Assembly (NCBI GenBank): GCA_030373505.1
Contig: JAUCYS010000013.1
Coordinates: forward strand, 1 to 64,000
DNA length: 64,000 bases
Source: Parasphingorhabdus sp.
GTDB taxonomy: Bacteria > Pseudomonadota > Alphaproteobacteria > Sphingomonadales > Sphingomonadaceae
Direction: 5' to 3'
The notes below the pieces were generated by a model. It was not told the DNA's origin. It worked only from the letters and a program-made list of their open reading frames with translations, and did not search any database. Shown here piece after piece: positions 54,141-63,671 of the stretch. A program made the position numbers and the translations under genes. Every line of letters starts with the position of its first letter. The stretch's first letter is position 1.

Positions 54141-54419
54141 CGGGCCTGTCCTTTCGGAAAATCAGTCTAACATGTCCTTTGGCGCATATTGCTGCGCCGT
54201 TCGCTGCGCGCCTAGCAGGGGACGCAGGCAAGGGCAATGAAAGAGTAAGCCGCTTTCATGGTCCCCGACAGGCTCGGAGGGAGGACTAAGCGCAGGTTCA
54301 CAAATCGGGCCGTAGAAAGGGCTGACCGATTGCAGCAAAGCGGCTTTTCCACTAATGCCATTTGAAACCGCGCCTGTTTCTGCCTATGTATAGGGCCAAA
54401 GAAAAGATTGGATAGTGAA

Positions 54420-55085
54420 GTGACCATCGAAATCGTATTATTGGCTATGGTAGCGGCTTTTCTAGGCTTGCGTCTTTATTCGGTGCTGGGCAAGCGCAGC
54501 GGCCATGAGCAGGAACATATGCCGCGCAATATCGAGCCGCGCGGCGGTGACCGCCGGCCACTGGACGACACAAAGCCACATGTCCCCGATATCGTGCCCG
54601 CACCGGCCGGAACGCCCAATATGGTCTATGACAGCAGCGCCGAAGCCGGCATGCGGGAAATCCTTAGCGCCGACCGCAATTTCGATGTCGGCCGGTTCGT
54701 GGAGGGCGCGCAAGCGGCCTATACCATGATCCTGGAAGCCTTCTGGAAGGGCGACAAGGAAGAATTGAAATCCCTGTGTGACGATGATGTTTACGAAAGC
54801 TTCGTCGAAGTCATCGACGCGCGTGAAGAGCGGGGCGAAATTCTCGAGAACCAGCTGGTGCGAATCGACAGCGCGCGCATTTCGGCGGCGGAATATCGTC
54901 GGCCGGTGGCGCGCATCACGGTGCAATTTGATGCCGATATTGCTGCGGTCGTCAAAGACAAGAAGGGCAATCTGATCGGCGGCTCGCTCTCCGATGCAGC
55001 CGAGACGCACGATGTCTGGACCTTCAGCCGCGACCTGTCCAGCGCCGACCCCAACTGGCTGCTCGACGAAACCGATGAGGCCTGA
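54420..55085 (+). CDS. Tim44/TimA-like membrane-anchored protein
   Basis: A 221-aa protein from GTG 54420 (MTIEIVLLAMVAAFLGLRLYSVLG). An upstream TTG at 54408 adds four residues. One N-terminal membrane segment is followed by a linker and a Tim44-like domain (about 80-215; FVEGAQAAYTMILEAFWKGDKEELKSL, VARITVQFDADIAAVVKDKKGN). This alphaproteobacterial protein is related to mitochondrial Tim44 and may assist membrane protein handling. It overlaps mltA. Confidence 0.85.
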   Translation: MTIEIVLLAMVAAFLGLRLYSVLGKRSGHEQEHMPRNIEPRGGDRRPLDDTKPHVPDIVPAPAGTPNMVYDSSAEAGMREILSADRNFDVGRFVEGAQAAYTMILEAFWKGDKEELKSLCDDDVYESFVEVIDAREERGEILENQLVRIDSARISAAEYRRPVARITVQFDADIAAVVKDKKGNLIGGSLSDAAETHDVWTFSRDLSSADPNWLLDETDEA

Positions 55086-56421
55086 TCTCCGGTCGCACCG
55101 CTTCACCATCATGAAAATCGGGGCGCTTGGCGCGGCCATGGCTATGGTCAGCGCCTGCTCCATGTCGATCATTCCGCAAGGTACGGCGCGCGGTCAGGCT
55201 CCGCCACCGCCCGCCCAGCAAGAGAGCGAATGGGTAAAGGGTGAAACCCCCGCCGCCACTCCGCAGTTGCCATATAAGAACGGCGCGCCGCCGCGGTTTC
55301 AGCCGGTCGATCCCGCTCAACTCGTAAAAATCGGGGATGACCCCGGCCGGGCAACCGGTGCCGGTGTCGCCCTGGGGCCGGATATCGCCAGCCTCAATCT
55401 GGCCGATGGCAAGGCGGCTTCCGCGCTGCAGTCTTTCCGTACCAGCTGTTCCTCGCTGGTCCGGCGCGAGGACAATAGCGGACTGACGACGGGCTCCGAC
55501 TGGCAATTGTCGTGCGACGCGGCCCAGAGCTGGCCGGACCAGGATGCCGCCCGCTTTTTTGCTTCCTATTTCGAAACCGTGCAGGTCGGCGATGGCAAGG
55601 CTTTTGCCACCGGCTATTTCGAACCGCAGATCAACGTATCGAGAGTCCGGACTGGCAGATATCAGGTCCCGATCTATCGGCGTCCCGACAATCTGCTCGA
55701 CGTCGATCTCGGCCTGTTTTCCGAGGAACTGAAAGACAAAAGAATCCGCGGCAAGGTCGACGGGACCAAATTGGTGCCGTTCGAGGACCGGGCGCAGATC
55801 GATGACGGCGCGCTCGCCGGGCAGGGGCTCGAACTCGCCTGGGCAGAGGATTATATCGAGCTGTTCTTCCTGCAGATCCAGGGCAGCGGGCGTCTGGCGC
55901 TCCCCGACGGGTCGATCATGCGGATCGGCTATGCCGGACAGAATGGCCAGGATTATACCGGAATCGGCAAGCTGATGCGGGAACGCGGGCTGCTCGCCGA
56001 CGGCAAGACCAATATGCAGGGCATTGTCGAATGGCTGCGGGCGCATCCGCAGGAGGGCATGAAGATCATGCGCGAGAACAGGAGCTATGTCTTCTTTCGC
56101 GAGCTGACCGGACCCGGCCCGCTCGGCGCGATGGGGCATCCGGTGGTCGCCCGCACTTCGGTTGCCGCCGACCGGATGTTCGTGCCGCTAGGCGCACCGG
56201 TCTTTCTCGACATGGCGCACGATATTGCCGACGGCCTATGGGTGGCACAGGACACCGGCGGTGCGATCAAGGGTGCCAACCGCTTTGATACATTCTGGGG
56301 CGCAGGCGAGCAGGCCGCGCAGATCGCGGGCGGCATGTCCTCCAGCGGCCAGGCGCTGCTGTTCCTGCCCAAGGGAACGGTCGCCAGGCTGGTCGCGGCG
56401 CGTCGAAATCCGGGTCAGTAG
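55075..56421 (+). CDS. mltA: Membrane-bound lytic murein transglycosylase A
   Basis: A 448-aa lipoprotein from ATG 55075, which overlaps the preceding gene. Starting at 55111 would give a shorter signal. The signal ends AMVSAC. The MltA domain (about 150-340; ATGYFEPQINVSRVRTGRYQVPIYRRP, FFLQIQGSGRLALPDGS) is followed by the 3D domain (DMAHDIADGLWVAQDTGGAIKGANRFDTFWG) with its conserved Asp residues. It cleaves glycan strands of peptidoglycan. Confidence 0.93.
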   Translation: MRPDLRSHRFTIMKIGALGAAMAMVSACSMSIIPQGTARGQAPPPPAQQESEWVKGETPAATPQLPYKNGAPPRFQPVDPAQLVKIGDDPGRATGAGVALGPDIASLNLADGKAASALQSFRTSCSSLVRREDNSGLTTGSDWQLSCDAAQSWPDQDAARFFASYFETVQVGDGKAFATGYFEPQINVSRVRTGRYQVPIYRRPDNLLDVDLGLFSEELKDKRIRGKVDGTKLVPFEDRAQIDDGALAGQGLELAWAEDYIELFFLQIQGSGRLALPDGSIMRIGYAGQNGQDYTGIGKLMRERGLLADGKTNMQGIVEWLRAHPQEGMKIMRENRSYVFFRELTGPGPLGAMGHPVVARTSVAADRMFVPLGAPVFLDMAHDIADGLWVAQDTGGAIKGANRFDTFWGAGEQAAQIAGGMSSSGQALLFLPKGTVARLVAARRNPGQ

Positions 56422-56423
56422 CC

Positions 56424-56984
56424 ATGGCGGACCGGCCCCTTACCGCCGGTGAAAAGGCGCTCTGGCAGAAAGTGATCGAAACCGTCGAGCCGCTCGACAA
56501 GGCCAGCGTAAAGCGGATTGAACGTCTGCCCGTCGCCCGGAGGCCGCAGGAACTGCAGGGACCGATCACGGCGGAAAGCTTTGGTGGCAAGCCGGGAACG
56601 GCGGTGCCGCTGCGCGAGCAGAAGCCGGTACCGACGCGCCACGGGCTTGATGGCGGCTGGGACCGTCGTCTCGCCAAGGGGATGGTGCAGCCCGATGTTA
56701 CCGTCGATCTGCACGGTTACACGCTGTCATCGGCGCACGGGCGCCTCGATGGCGCGCTGCAGCTCAGTATCGCCGCTGGCCATCGCGCGATCCTGCTGAT
56801 CACCGGCAAGGCACGCAATGATGACGAACGCCGCCGGGAAGGGGGGCGCGGCGCGATCCGGGCGGCGATCACCGACTGGCTGGCCGCCTCCCGCCATGCC
56901 TCGGATATCGCTGCGGTGCGCCGGGCCCATCCGCGGCACGGCGGGGCGGGCGCGCTCTATATTATATTACGCCGACGGCGCTGA
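56424..56984 (+). CDS. Smr/MutS2-type domain protein
   Basis: A 186-aa protein. The N-terminal part is basic and unstructured. The Smr domain lies at about 90-185: DVTVDLHGYTLSSAHGRLDGALQLSIAAGHRAILLITGKA, then the HPRHGGAGALYIILRRR end. The DLHG and TGK motifs define the domain, which in other proteins has nuclease activity. It follows mltA by 2 bp and converges with dapE. Confidence 0.9.
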   Translation: MADRPLTAGEKALWQKVIETVEPLDKASVKRIERLPVARRPQELQGPITAESFGGKPGTAVPLREQKPVPTRHGLDGGWDRRLAKGMVQPDVTVDLHGYTLSSAHGRLDGALQLSIAAGHRAILLITGKARNDDERRREGGRGAIRAAITDWLAASRHASDIAAVRRAHPRHGGAGALYIILRRRR

Positions 56985-56992
56985 GCAGAGCG

Positions 56993-58120
56993 TCAGGTCA
57001 GTGACCGCGCGACAATCAGCGCGAATATTTTCGCCAGCTGCTCAAGATCATCCACCGCCACGGCTTCGTCGAGCTTGTGCATCGTCGCGTTGCACAGGCC
57101 AAATTCGACCACCGGCATGATCTTGGCCAGAAAGCGGGCGTCTGAGGTTCCGCCGGAGGTGGACAGTTCGGGATCGAGTCCGGTCACTTCGCGGATCGCG
57201 CCGGCGACAATATCGGAAAATGCGCCCGGAGGCGTCAGAAACGGTTCGCCGGAGATGATCGGCTTCAGTTCGCCGCCGTGCCGTTCGACAATCTCCTGCA
57301 CCATGGCGCTCAGGCTTTCGCCGGTGTGCCGGTCGTTGAAGCGGATCGACAGGCGGCCCTCGGCCTTCGCCGGGATCACATTATGCGCCGGATTGCCGAC
57401 GTGAAGGTCGGTGAATTCGATATTGCTCGGCTGGAACCAGTCGGTCCCCTCGTCGAGCTGCAGCGAGTCGATCTCGCTCAGGATTTTGCCCAGCCTGGTG
57501 ATCGGATTGTCGGCATTGTGCGGATAGGCGACATGGCCCTGCGTGCCGTGCACGGTGATCCACATGTTGACCGAGCCGCGCCGCCCGATCTTCATCATGT
57601 CGCCGAGCCGGTGGACCGAGGTCGGCTCGCCGACCAGGCAGAGATCCGGGACGATGTCATGCCTGGCCATATGGTCCATCAGCGCGACCGTGCCGAACCG
57701 CGCCGGCCCTTCCTCGTCGCCGGTGATGATCAGGCTGATCGTGCCGAGATCAGCGGGAAGCTGGTGCAGGGCGCTGACGAAAGCAGCGATGCTGCCCTTC
57801 ATGTCGACGGCGCCGCGTCCGTGGAGCAGATCGCCGCGCACTTCCGGGATGAAGGGGTCGGTCTGCCAGCCCTGGCCGGGCGGTACGACATCAAGATGTC
57901 CGGCATAGGCGAAATGGCGTGAGCCGGCCGGTCCCTTGCGGATCGCGAAAAGATTTTCGACGGGACCGTCTGGTGCCTCGCCGGCGATGAAGCGCGTGAC
58001 GGCAAAATCCAGCGGTGCCAGAATCGCTTCCATTTCGTCAAATACGCCGCCGGTGGCGGGGGTGATGCTGGGCTGTGCGATCAGACGCTGGGCGAGCTCG
58101 AGAGCAGTCGGTGCGGTCAT
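56993..58120 (-). CDS. dapE: Succinyl-diaminopimelate desuccinylase
   Basis: A 375-aa M20 family metallohydrolase: FAYAGHLDVVPPG (zinc-binding H and D), LIITGDEEGPA (catalytic Glu pair) and the C-terminal CNATMHKLDEAVAVDDL (H ligand). It makes L,L-diaminopimelate for lysine and peptidoglycan synthesis. It follows the GST gene by 10 bp on the minus strand. Confidence 0.94.
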   Translation of the reverse strand: MTAPTALELAQRLIAQPSITPATGGVFDEMEAILAPLDFAVTRFIAGEAPDGPVENLFAIRKGPAGSRHFAYAGHLDVVPPGQGWQTDPFIPEVRGDLLHGRGAVDMKGSIAAFVSALHQLPADLGTISLIITGDEEGPARFGTVALMDHMARHDIVPDLCLVGEPTSVHRLGDMMKIGRRGSVNMWITVHGTQGHVAYPHNADNPITRLGKILSEIDSLQLDEGTDWFQPSNIEFTDLHVGNPAHNVIPAKAEGRLSIRFNDRHTGESLSAMVQEIVERHGGELKPIISGEPFLTPPGAFSDIVAGAIREVTGLDPELSTSGGTSDARFLAKIMPVVEFGLCNATMHKLDEAVAVDDLEQLAKIFALIVARSLT

Positions 58121-58130
58121 TGGCCGGGCC

Positions 58131-58802
58131 TCAGGCTTCAGCCGCTTCCGGCTGTTCCAGCCGTTCGATCACCCATGGTTCTTCCTCGGCCGCCTCCATC
58201 CATTGCGCGGTCCACTCGTGGTCGAGAATCGTCTGCATATAGCTGGTGGCGAAGCCGGGCAGGCGGAACCCGTAAGTCTGGAAGCGAGACACCACCGGCG
58301 CATACATGATGTCGGCTGCGCCATAGGTGCCGAAGAGAAACGGTCCGCCACCGCCGAAGCGCGCGCGGGCCTGCGCCCACAGCTCGATGACGCGGGCCGC
58401 GTCGGTCAGGACCTCGTCGCTGAACGAGAGGCCCTCGTAAATCTTCCGTGTGTTCATCGGGCACTGGCGGCGCAGCGCCAGAAAGCTCGAGTGCATTTCC
58501 GCCGCCATCGAACGGGCCATGCCGCGGGCGGTCTCGTCCTTTGGCCAGAAGCGGTCGCGGTGGGTCTTGTCGGCCAGCCAGTCGATGATCGCCAGACTGT
58601 CCCAGACCACGGTCTCGCCGTCCCACAAGATCGGCACCTTGCCGCCCGAGGGCGCAAAATTCTCGCTCTCCCGGACATGATCCCAGTCGTCGCCAAAAAG
58701 CGGCACGGTCAGTTCCTCGAAGGACAGGCCGGACTGTTTGCAGGCGAGCCAGCCGCGCATCGACCAGCTGGAATAGGCTTTGTTTCCGATTATCAGTTTC
58801 AT
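58131..58802 (-). CDS. Glutathione S-transferase family protein
   Basis: A 223-aa protein from ATG 58802 (GGGG seven bases upstream). The thioredoxin-like N-terminal domain has KLIIGNKAYSSWSMRGWLACKQSG (active Ser in SSWS) and GGKVPILWDGETVVWDSLAI, with the cis-Pro VPIL motif. A helical C-terminal domain follows. Its substrate is unknown. It is downstream of engB and upstream of dapE in the same direction. Confidence 0.9.
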   Translation of the reverse strand: MKLIIGNKAYSSWSMRGWLACKQSGLSFEELTVPLFGDDWDHVRESENFAPSGGKVPILWDGETVVWDSLAIIDWLADKTHRDRFWPKDETARGMARSMAAEMHSSFLALRRQCPMNTRKIYEGLSFSDEVLTDAARVIELWAQARARFGGGGPFLFGTYGAADIMYAPVVSRFQTYGFRLPGFATSYMQTILDHEWTAQWMEAAEEEPWVIERLEQPEAAEA

Positions 58803-58870
58803 AGATTGCCCCATAACCAAATATGATCAGCGGTGTCGAGCAAAGGCTGGTCGGGCGGGGTGCCGTTGCC

Positions 58871-59491
58871 TCAGCTCTGCACCGCCTCCAGAACCGCCAG
58901 CCGTAATTCGTCTATGCCCTGTTTCTTCTCCGAAGAGGTGAGCAGCAGGTCCGGATGGGCGGCGGGATGTTTCTTGGCAATCGCCGCAACCTTCTCAGCG
59001 GTTGCGTCCAGGTCTTCCTGCTTGACCTTGTCCGCCTTGGTCAGCACCACCCGGTAGCTGACCGCTGCCTTGTCGAGCATTTCCATCACTTCTTCGTCGA
59101 CCGGCTTGATGCCATGGCGCGAATCAATCAGCACAAAGGTCCGTTTCAGAACCGCCCGGCCGCGCAGATAGTCGTTGATCAGAAAGCGCCATTTCTGGAC
59201 CACTTTTGGCGGCGCCTTGGCAAAACCATAGCCCGGCATGTCGCAGATCCGGAAGATCAGCGGATCGCCGACATCGAAAAAGTTCAGTTCCTGGGTCCGC
59301 CCCGGCGTGTTCGATGTCCGCGCCAGCCCGTTGCGGTTGGTCAGCGCATTGATCAGCGACGACTTGCCGACATTGGAGCGGCCGGCAAAGGCAATTTCCG
59401 GGACCTTCGGGTCCGGCAGAAACTGCAATTGCGGCGCACTTTTCAGGAAGCTGATCGGGCCGGAAAACAGCTTCGGATGGAGCGGTGTCAT
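58871..59491 (-). CDS. engB: Ribosome biogenesis GTPase EngB (YihA/YsxC)
   Basis: A 206-aa GTPase: G1 GRSNVGKSSL, G3 DMPGYGFAKAPPK, G4 TKADK. It binds GTP and acts in 50S subunit assembly. It overlaps yidC by 4 nt in the rpmH-rnpA-yidD-yidC-engB block, a common alphaproteobacterial order. Confidence 0.95.
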   Translation of the reverse strand: MTPLHPKLFSGPISFLKSAPQLQFLPDPKVPEIAFAGRSNVGKSSLINALTNRNGLARTSNTPGRTQELNFFDVGDPLIFRICDMPGYGFAKAPPKVVQKWRFLINDYLRGRAVLKRTFVLIDSRHGIKPVDEEVMEMLDKAAVSYRVVLTKADKVKQEDLDATAEKVAAIAKKHPAAHPDLLLTSSEKKQGIDELRLAVLEAVQS

Positions 59492-61347
59492 GCTTCGGCC
59501 TTGTCAGCGGCTGCCTTGCGGGCTTTCTCTTCCGCTTCCTTCGCCATCGCTTCCTTCATCTGCGGATGGCGCGAGTAGAGCCATTTCTGCTGCAGGATGG
59601 TGAGCGTGTTCGACACGGTCCAGTAGAGCTGCAGACCGGCGGCAAAGGGTGCCATGATGAACACCAGGATCCACGGCATGATGCTGAAAATCTGCTTCTG
59701 CATCGGATCCATCGGCGCCGGGTTCAGCTTGAACTGCAGGTGCATGGTGATGCCCATCAGGATCGGCAATATGCCGACCGCGAGAAAGGTCGGCGGATCG
59801 AACGGCAGCAGGCCGAACAGGTTGACCGGGGTCAGCGGATCGGGCGCGCTGAGATCCTTGATCCACAGGATGAACGGCTGGTGGCGCATTTCAATCGACA
59901 GCATCAGCACCTTGTACAAAGCGAAGAAGATCGGAATCTGCAGGAAGATCGGCAGACAGCCGGCCAGCGGATTGACCTTCTCTTCCTTGTACAGCTTCAT
60001 GATTTCCTGCTGCTGCTGCTGTTTGTCGTCCTTGTGCTTGGCCTGAATAGCCTTCATCTTGGGCTGGACGGCCCGCATCTGCGCCATGGAGGCGAACTGT
60101 TTCTGGGCGATCGGGAACATGATCCCGCGAACGATGAAGGTCATCAGAATGATCGCGACGCCGAAATTTCCGACCAGCTTGAACAGCCAGTTCAGCAGAT
60201 AGAAGAGCGGCTTTTCAAACCAGTAGAACCAGCCCCAGTCGATCGCCCGGTCGAGATTGATAATGCCGAACTCTTCCTGATATTTTACCAGAACCGCATT
60301 TTCCTTCGCGCCGGCGAACAGACGGGTCGTGGTCTTCAGCTGCTGGCCGGGTCCGATGATCTGCGGACTCTTTTTCGCAATCTCGGCCTGGAAGATATCG
60401 CTTCCGCCAGAACGGAAGCGGCCCTCTACACTGGAAATATCGTCCGGGACTAGAGCGCTCAGCCAATATTTGTCGGTAAAGCCCAGCCAGCTGACATCAT
60501 TGTCGTAGCTGTTGGTTCCGGCGACGGCAGAGGTGCCAAACAGGCTGGCGAAAAATCCGGGCTCCTGGCCAGCGAGATTCTTGTAGTCCACGTCATAATT
60601 GGCCGCGCCATCATAAACACCGACCGGACCGGAATGGATGGTCCATGTGCTCGCCTCGCTGGGCGGGATATTGTTGAGATCCCGTTTCCGGTTGATCAGG
60701 CCATAGGGTCTGAGCGCAACGGGATTTTCACCCCGGTTGGTCACGCTCTGCTCGCTGGTGATCAGATAGTCCGAATCGATCGACAGTTTTATCGTGTAGC
60801 TCTGGCCGGTCTCGTTGGACCAGCTCAGGGTGACGGGCGTTTCCGGTGTCAGCTTGCTGCCGTCCGTGGTCCAGACCGTATTGTCGTCCGGCACGGCAAC
60901 GCCTTGCCCGGCCCAGCCAAAGCGGCTGAAATAGGCGTCTTCGGTTCCCGAAGGGGCGAACAGGCGAACCGGCTTGCTATCCTTGCTCATGTCGACGGTA
61001 TGATCGCTCAGCGTGAGGTCATCGATGCGCCCGCCCTTCAGGTTGATCGAACCCTTGAGGCGCGGCGTGTCGATCAGAACCCGGGGATTTTCCCGCAACA
61101 CGGTCGCCAGAGGCCTGATTTTTGCGGACGCCGGAGCGGCGGCAATGTCCGTGCCGTCTGCGGTCGAACCGGTAGTGGAAGAGCCGGTGCCGGCGGGAAC
61201 CTGGTCGGTGGCCGGGACGTCAGCCTGCTCGACCGCCTCGTTCTTGTTGGCCATGTCCGGGAAAAACCGTTCCATCATCAGCGGCCAGCCGAACAGAATG
61301 ATACCGGTGAGGAGCACCGCCATGATGATATTGCGCTTGTCGTCCAC
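59488..61347 (-). CDS. yidC: Membrane protein insertase YidC
   Basis: A 619-aa protein with an N-terminal membrane segment (DKRNIIMAVLLTGIILFGWPLMM), a large periplasmic beta domain (about 60-390) and the conserved C-terminal insertase core of five helices (LNWLFKLVGNFGVAIILMTFIVRGIMFPIAQKQF; LQIPIFFALYKVLMLSIEMR). It inserts and folds inner-membrane proteins. It sits after yidD in the conserved cluster. Confidence 0.96.
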   Translation of the reverse strand: MDDKRNIIMAVLLTGIILFGWPLMMERFFPDMANKNEAVEQADVPATDQVPAGTGSSTTGSTADGTDIAAAPASAKIRPLATVLRENPRVLIDTPRLKGSINLKGGRIDDLTLSDHTVDMSKDSKPVRLFAPSGTEDAYFSRFGWAGQGVAVPDDNTVWTTDGSKLTPETPVTLSWSNETGQSYTIKLSIDSDYLITSEQSVTNRGENPVALRPYGLINRKRDLNNIPPSEASTWTIHSGPVGVYDGAANYDVDYKNLAGQEPGFFASLFGTSAVAGTNSYDNDVSWLGFTDKYWLSALVPDDISSVEGRFRSGGSDIFQAEIAKKSPQIIGPGQQLKTTTRLFAGAKENAVLVKYQEEFGIINLDRAIDWGWFYWFEKPLFYLLNWLFKLVGNFGVAIILMTFIVRGIMFPIAQKQFASMAQMRAVQPKMKAIQAKHKDDKQQQQQEIMKLYKEEKVNPLAGCLPIFLQIPIFFALYKVLMLSIEMRHQPFILWIKDLSAPDPLTPVNLFGLLPFDPPTFLAVGILPILMGITMHLQFKLNPAPMDPMQKQIFSIMPWILVFIMAPFAAGLQLYWTVSNTLTILQQKWLYSRHPQMKEAMAKEAEEKARKAAADKAEA

Positions 61348-61401
61348 TATTTCGTCCCGCTTTCGGCCATTTGTTGCAAATAGGATCGGTGTATGAGGGT
61401 A

Positions 61402-61614
61402 TCAAGGCACCGGGTCATAACCCGAGCCACCCCAAGGATGGCAGCGCAATAGCCGTTTAGCCCCCAGCCAGCTACCCCTAATTGCACCGTGTTTCTCGAT
61501 CGCCTCGATCGTATAGGCGCTGCAGGTCGGCATATAGCGGCAAGTCGGAGGCAGAATCCGGGAAGGACCCCATTGCCAGCAGCGTACGCAGAAGATCAAG
61601 ACGGTCCTGAGCAT
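61402..61614 (-). CDS. yidD: Membrane protein insertion efficiency factor YidD
   Basis: A 70-aa protein with the YidD pattern [27 protein letters not shown] and [13 protein letters not shown], including the conserved Cys residues. It helps YidC-dependent insertion. It lies 2 bp after rnpA and ends 54 bp before yidC. Confidence 0.94.
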   Translation of the reverse strand: MLRTVLIFCVRCWQWGPSRILPPTCRYMPTCSAYTIEAIEKHGAIRGSWLGAKRLLRCHPWGGSGYDPVP

Positions 61615-61616
61615 CG

Positions 61617-62066
61617 CTAGCCCAGCTTTTTCGCCAGATGCTTCAGGCCCTTTTCCAGATCGGCTTGCATCGCCGCGAAATCGGCTTCCGCGTCGGCCTT
61701 GCGGCCAATCATGATATGGTCGACGCCGGCGATGCCGTGACCGGGCAGGGCGGCAGCGAGCAGCGCGCGGAATCGCCGCTTCATCCGGTTGCGCGCAACG
61801 GCATTGCCAATTTTCTTGGTAACGGTGATGCCGTAACGGATGGTTTGCGCGGGGACGGGATGATCGTCGCGCCGTCTGTGCGCCAGCAGCACGAAACTGG
61901 TGGTTACGAATCGCTTGCCGCGGTTGGCGGCGAGAAAATCCGGACGTTTGCGAATCACTTCGATGGGCCGGCTTGCGCCGGCGGTTGCCGAATCGGAGGG
62001 CTGACGCTCTTCGTCTAAAGGATTCGGCGATAGACGTGCTTCGCCAGGCGCAGCACGATCGGTCAC
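61617..62066 (-). CDS. rnpA: Ribonuclease P protein component
   Basis: A 149-aa protein. GTG 62066 is used as the start, 7 bp after rpmH. A GTG about 37 codons later ([12 protein letters not shown]) would give the usual length. The longer open frame upstream overlaps rpmH. The RnpA core ([38 protein letters not shown]) with the RNR motif is clear. The N-terminal 36 residues are an extension without known role. Confidence 0.9.
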   Translation of the reverse strand: MTDRAAPGEARLSPNPLDEERQPSDSATAGASRPIEVIRKRPDFLAANRGKRFVTTSFVLLAHRRRDDHPVPAQTIRYGITVTKKIGNAVARNRMKRRFRALLAAALPGHGIAGVDHIMIGRKADAEADFAAMQADLEKGLKHLAKKLG

Positions 62067-62073
62067 TTTGGTT

Positions 62074-62208
62074 TTAGGCAGAGAGCTTCTTGCGGCCACG
62101 GGCACGGCGGGCAGCCAGCACTTTGCGGCCGCCAACGGTGGCTTTGCGGGCGCGGAAACCATGGCGCCGTTTGCGGACCAGGCGGCTCGGTTGAAATGTA
62201 CGCTTCAT
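62074..62208 (-). CDS. rpmH: 50S ribosomal protein L34
   Basis: A 44-aa protein, [20 protein letters not shown] then the RGRKKLSA end, the universal L34 sequence. AGGAT precedes the ATG. It is first of the rpmH-rnpA-yidD-yidC-engB block. Confidence 0.98.
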   Translation of the reverse strand: MKRTFQPSRLVRKRRHGFRARKATVGGRKVLAARRARGRKKLSA

Positions 62209-62235
62209 CGCGAATATCCTACGTCAAAATTTCGA

Positions 62236-62262
62236 TAAAAAAGGCCGCCAAAAGCTGCGGCC
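62236..62262 (-). terminator. Intrinsic terminator upstream of rpmH
   Basis: On the minus strand GGCCGC pairs with GCGGCC (62243-62248 and 62257-62262), followed by TTTTTT. It ends the transcript of the small membrane protein gene at 62316-62651, so rpmH needs its own promoter. Confidence 0.7.
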
Positions 62263-62315
62263 GATACGTTGTGGCTGCGATTAGGCAGGCAGGGGCGGAA
62301 AGTCAAGCGTTTGCG

Positions 62316-62651
62316 CTACACTTTCTTGCCCCGATTGCCGGTCTTCACCTTGCCGAGAATGGGGAGTTCAAAATCGTCGGGCAGAGTCTTGTGATGCCTT
62401 CTGCGCATCGCCCAGTCGGTCCATTTGCCATATTGGGGGAACCGCCGCTTGAAATCGACATAGCGTTTCTTGGCCCAGCGCGAATTTTGCAGGACCAGAG
62501 CCAGGCCAATCGGAAAGACGATGATGAAACCGGGGCCGGGAATCGCGCCGATGATCGGGGAAATAATGATCAGTATGAAGCCGATGACAGAAAGCAGGAA
62601 TCGGGAGCCGGCAGTATATTTCCGACGTTTTTTTTCTAATCTATCGTCCAT
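62316..62651 (-). CDS. PGPGW-motif small membrane protein
   Basis: A 111-aa protein with two hydrophobic segments (FLLSVIGFILIIISPIIGAIPGPG and FIIVFPIGLALVLQN) and the IPGPG motif of PGPGW-type transmembrane proteins. A basic C-terminus (KKRYVDFKRRFPQYGKW) follows. The function is unknown. Confidence 0.8.
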   Translation of the reverse strand: MDDRLEKKRRKYTAGSRFLLSVIGFILIIISPIIGAIPGPGFIIVFPIGLALVLQNSRWAKKRYVDFKRRFPQYGKWTDWAMRRRHHKTLPDDFELPILGKVKTGNRGKKV

Positions 62652-62766
62652 CGTCTTCCATTTGGTGCTTCACAGCAGCACGCGCAAGCGCGCTACGCTT
62701 TTTTAGCGAGCCGACGCAATTATCGTCCCTGAAGATGCACCGGGCGTGAATGGCGGATGGATATAA

Positions 62767-63495
62767 TTAGTGGAGCAGTTGGAAGCGCGCCATGTCGTGG
62801 CGGGAGAGACGCAATTGCTCGGAAAAGGGCACGCTGTTGGTCAGCGCGTAAAAGGCCTGTGCAGTGGGAAGCGGCACGCCCATTTCGGTATAATAGTCGA
62901 GATATTCGGCATGGACGGGGTCGCTGGCCGGATAGTCCCCCGCCTCGCGACCGTTTTCGTCCATCCAGCTGTGGACGACGAATTCGGCATCGGGGTGCGC
63001 GGTGCGCGTAACACCGGCCAAAAACAGCTCCACCGCGCCGGATCGGACCGATCCCTGAGCCGGCACATTGGTGCTGATACCCGCGCGGCGGATCATCCGG
63101 GCCAGGCGAAGATTGGCTTCTTCATCCACCGATCCGTCGCAATCGAGCATTTCGATCCGCCGGATGGCGGGAAAATCCCTGATCATCTGGCGAAACAGCG
63201 CGGGCGTATAGCTGTCCACGGTACCGGTCATTTCAACCGTGTCCGCTGCAATCACGCGGAACGGGCCATATTGGCCATGAGCGACGCTGGCCGGCATTGC
63301 CCGGGCATCGGGTTCGTACAGACCATATTCGAAAATCTCGACCGTTTCGGTGACCGTATAGCTGCTTGCGCTTTGGGCGGACTGGGTCGGGAGCAGCAGC
63401 ATTGCGCAAAGCATCAGGGCAGTGATCCACAGGCCGTGGCGGCTGCCCGCGGTGCCATGATTTACGATCTTGTCTGACGGGTTGCTCCGGTTCAT
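62767..63495 (-). CDS. Periplasmic ClpP/crotonase-like (COG3904-type) protein
   Basis: A 242-aa protein with an internal hydrophobic signal (LWITALMLCAMLLLPTQSAQSA). The core reads IRRIEMLDCDGSVDEEANLRLARMIRRAGISTNVPAQGSVRSGAVELFLAGVTR, then FVVHSWMDENG. The GSVRSGAVELFLAG segment resembles the Ser-containing ClpP/crotonase active region, with H in VHSW. It is likely a secreted hydrolase of unknown substrate. It is divergent from the YifB-type ATPase gene. Confidence 0.7.
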   Translation of the reverse strand: MNRSNPSDKIVNHGTAGSRHGLWITALMLCAMLLLPTQSAQSASSYTVTETVEIFEYGLYEPDARAMPASVAHGQYGPFRVIAADTVEMTGTVDSYTPALFRQMIRDFPAIRRIEMLDCDGSVDEEANLRLARMIRRAGISTNVPAQGSVRSGAVELFLAGVTRTAHPDAEFVVHSWMDENGREAGDYPASDPVHAEYLDYYTEMGVPLPTAQAFYALTNSVPFSEQLRLSRHDMARFQLLH

Positions 63496-63671
63496 GGATT
63501 ATTCCTGCACCACTCCCGCTTGCGAAAGTGTGAGGGGGCTTGGTTGCAACGATATTAACCCGATTCGCGGTCCGATCTCCGCGTGCCTTGACGGTTGCGG
63601 TCAGACGACTGTTGACGCTCGACTCGCTTCGCCGGCGGCGCCAGAGTTTCGGACATGAAATTGGGGCAGCC

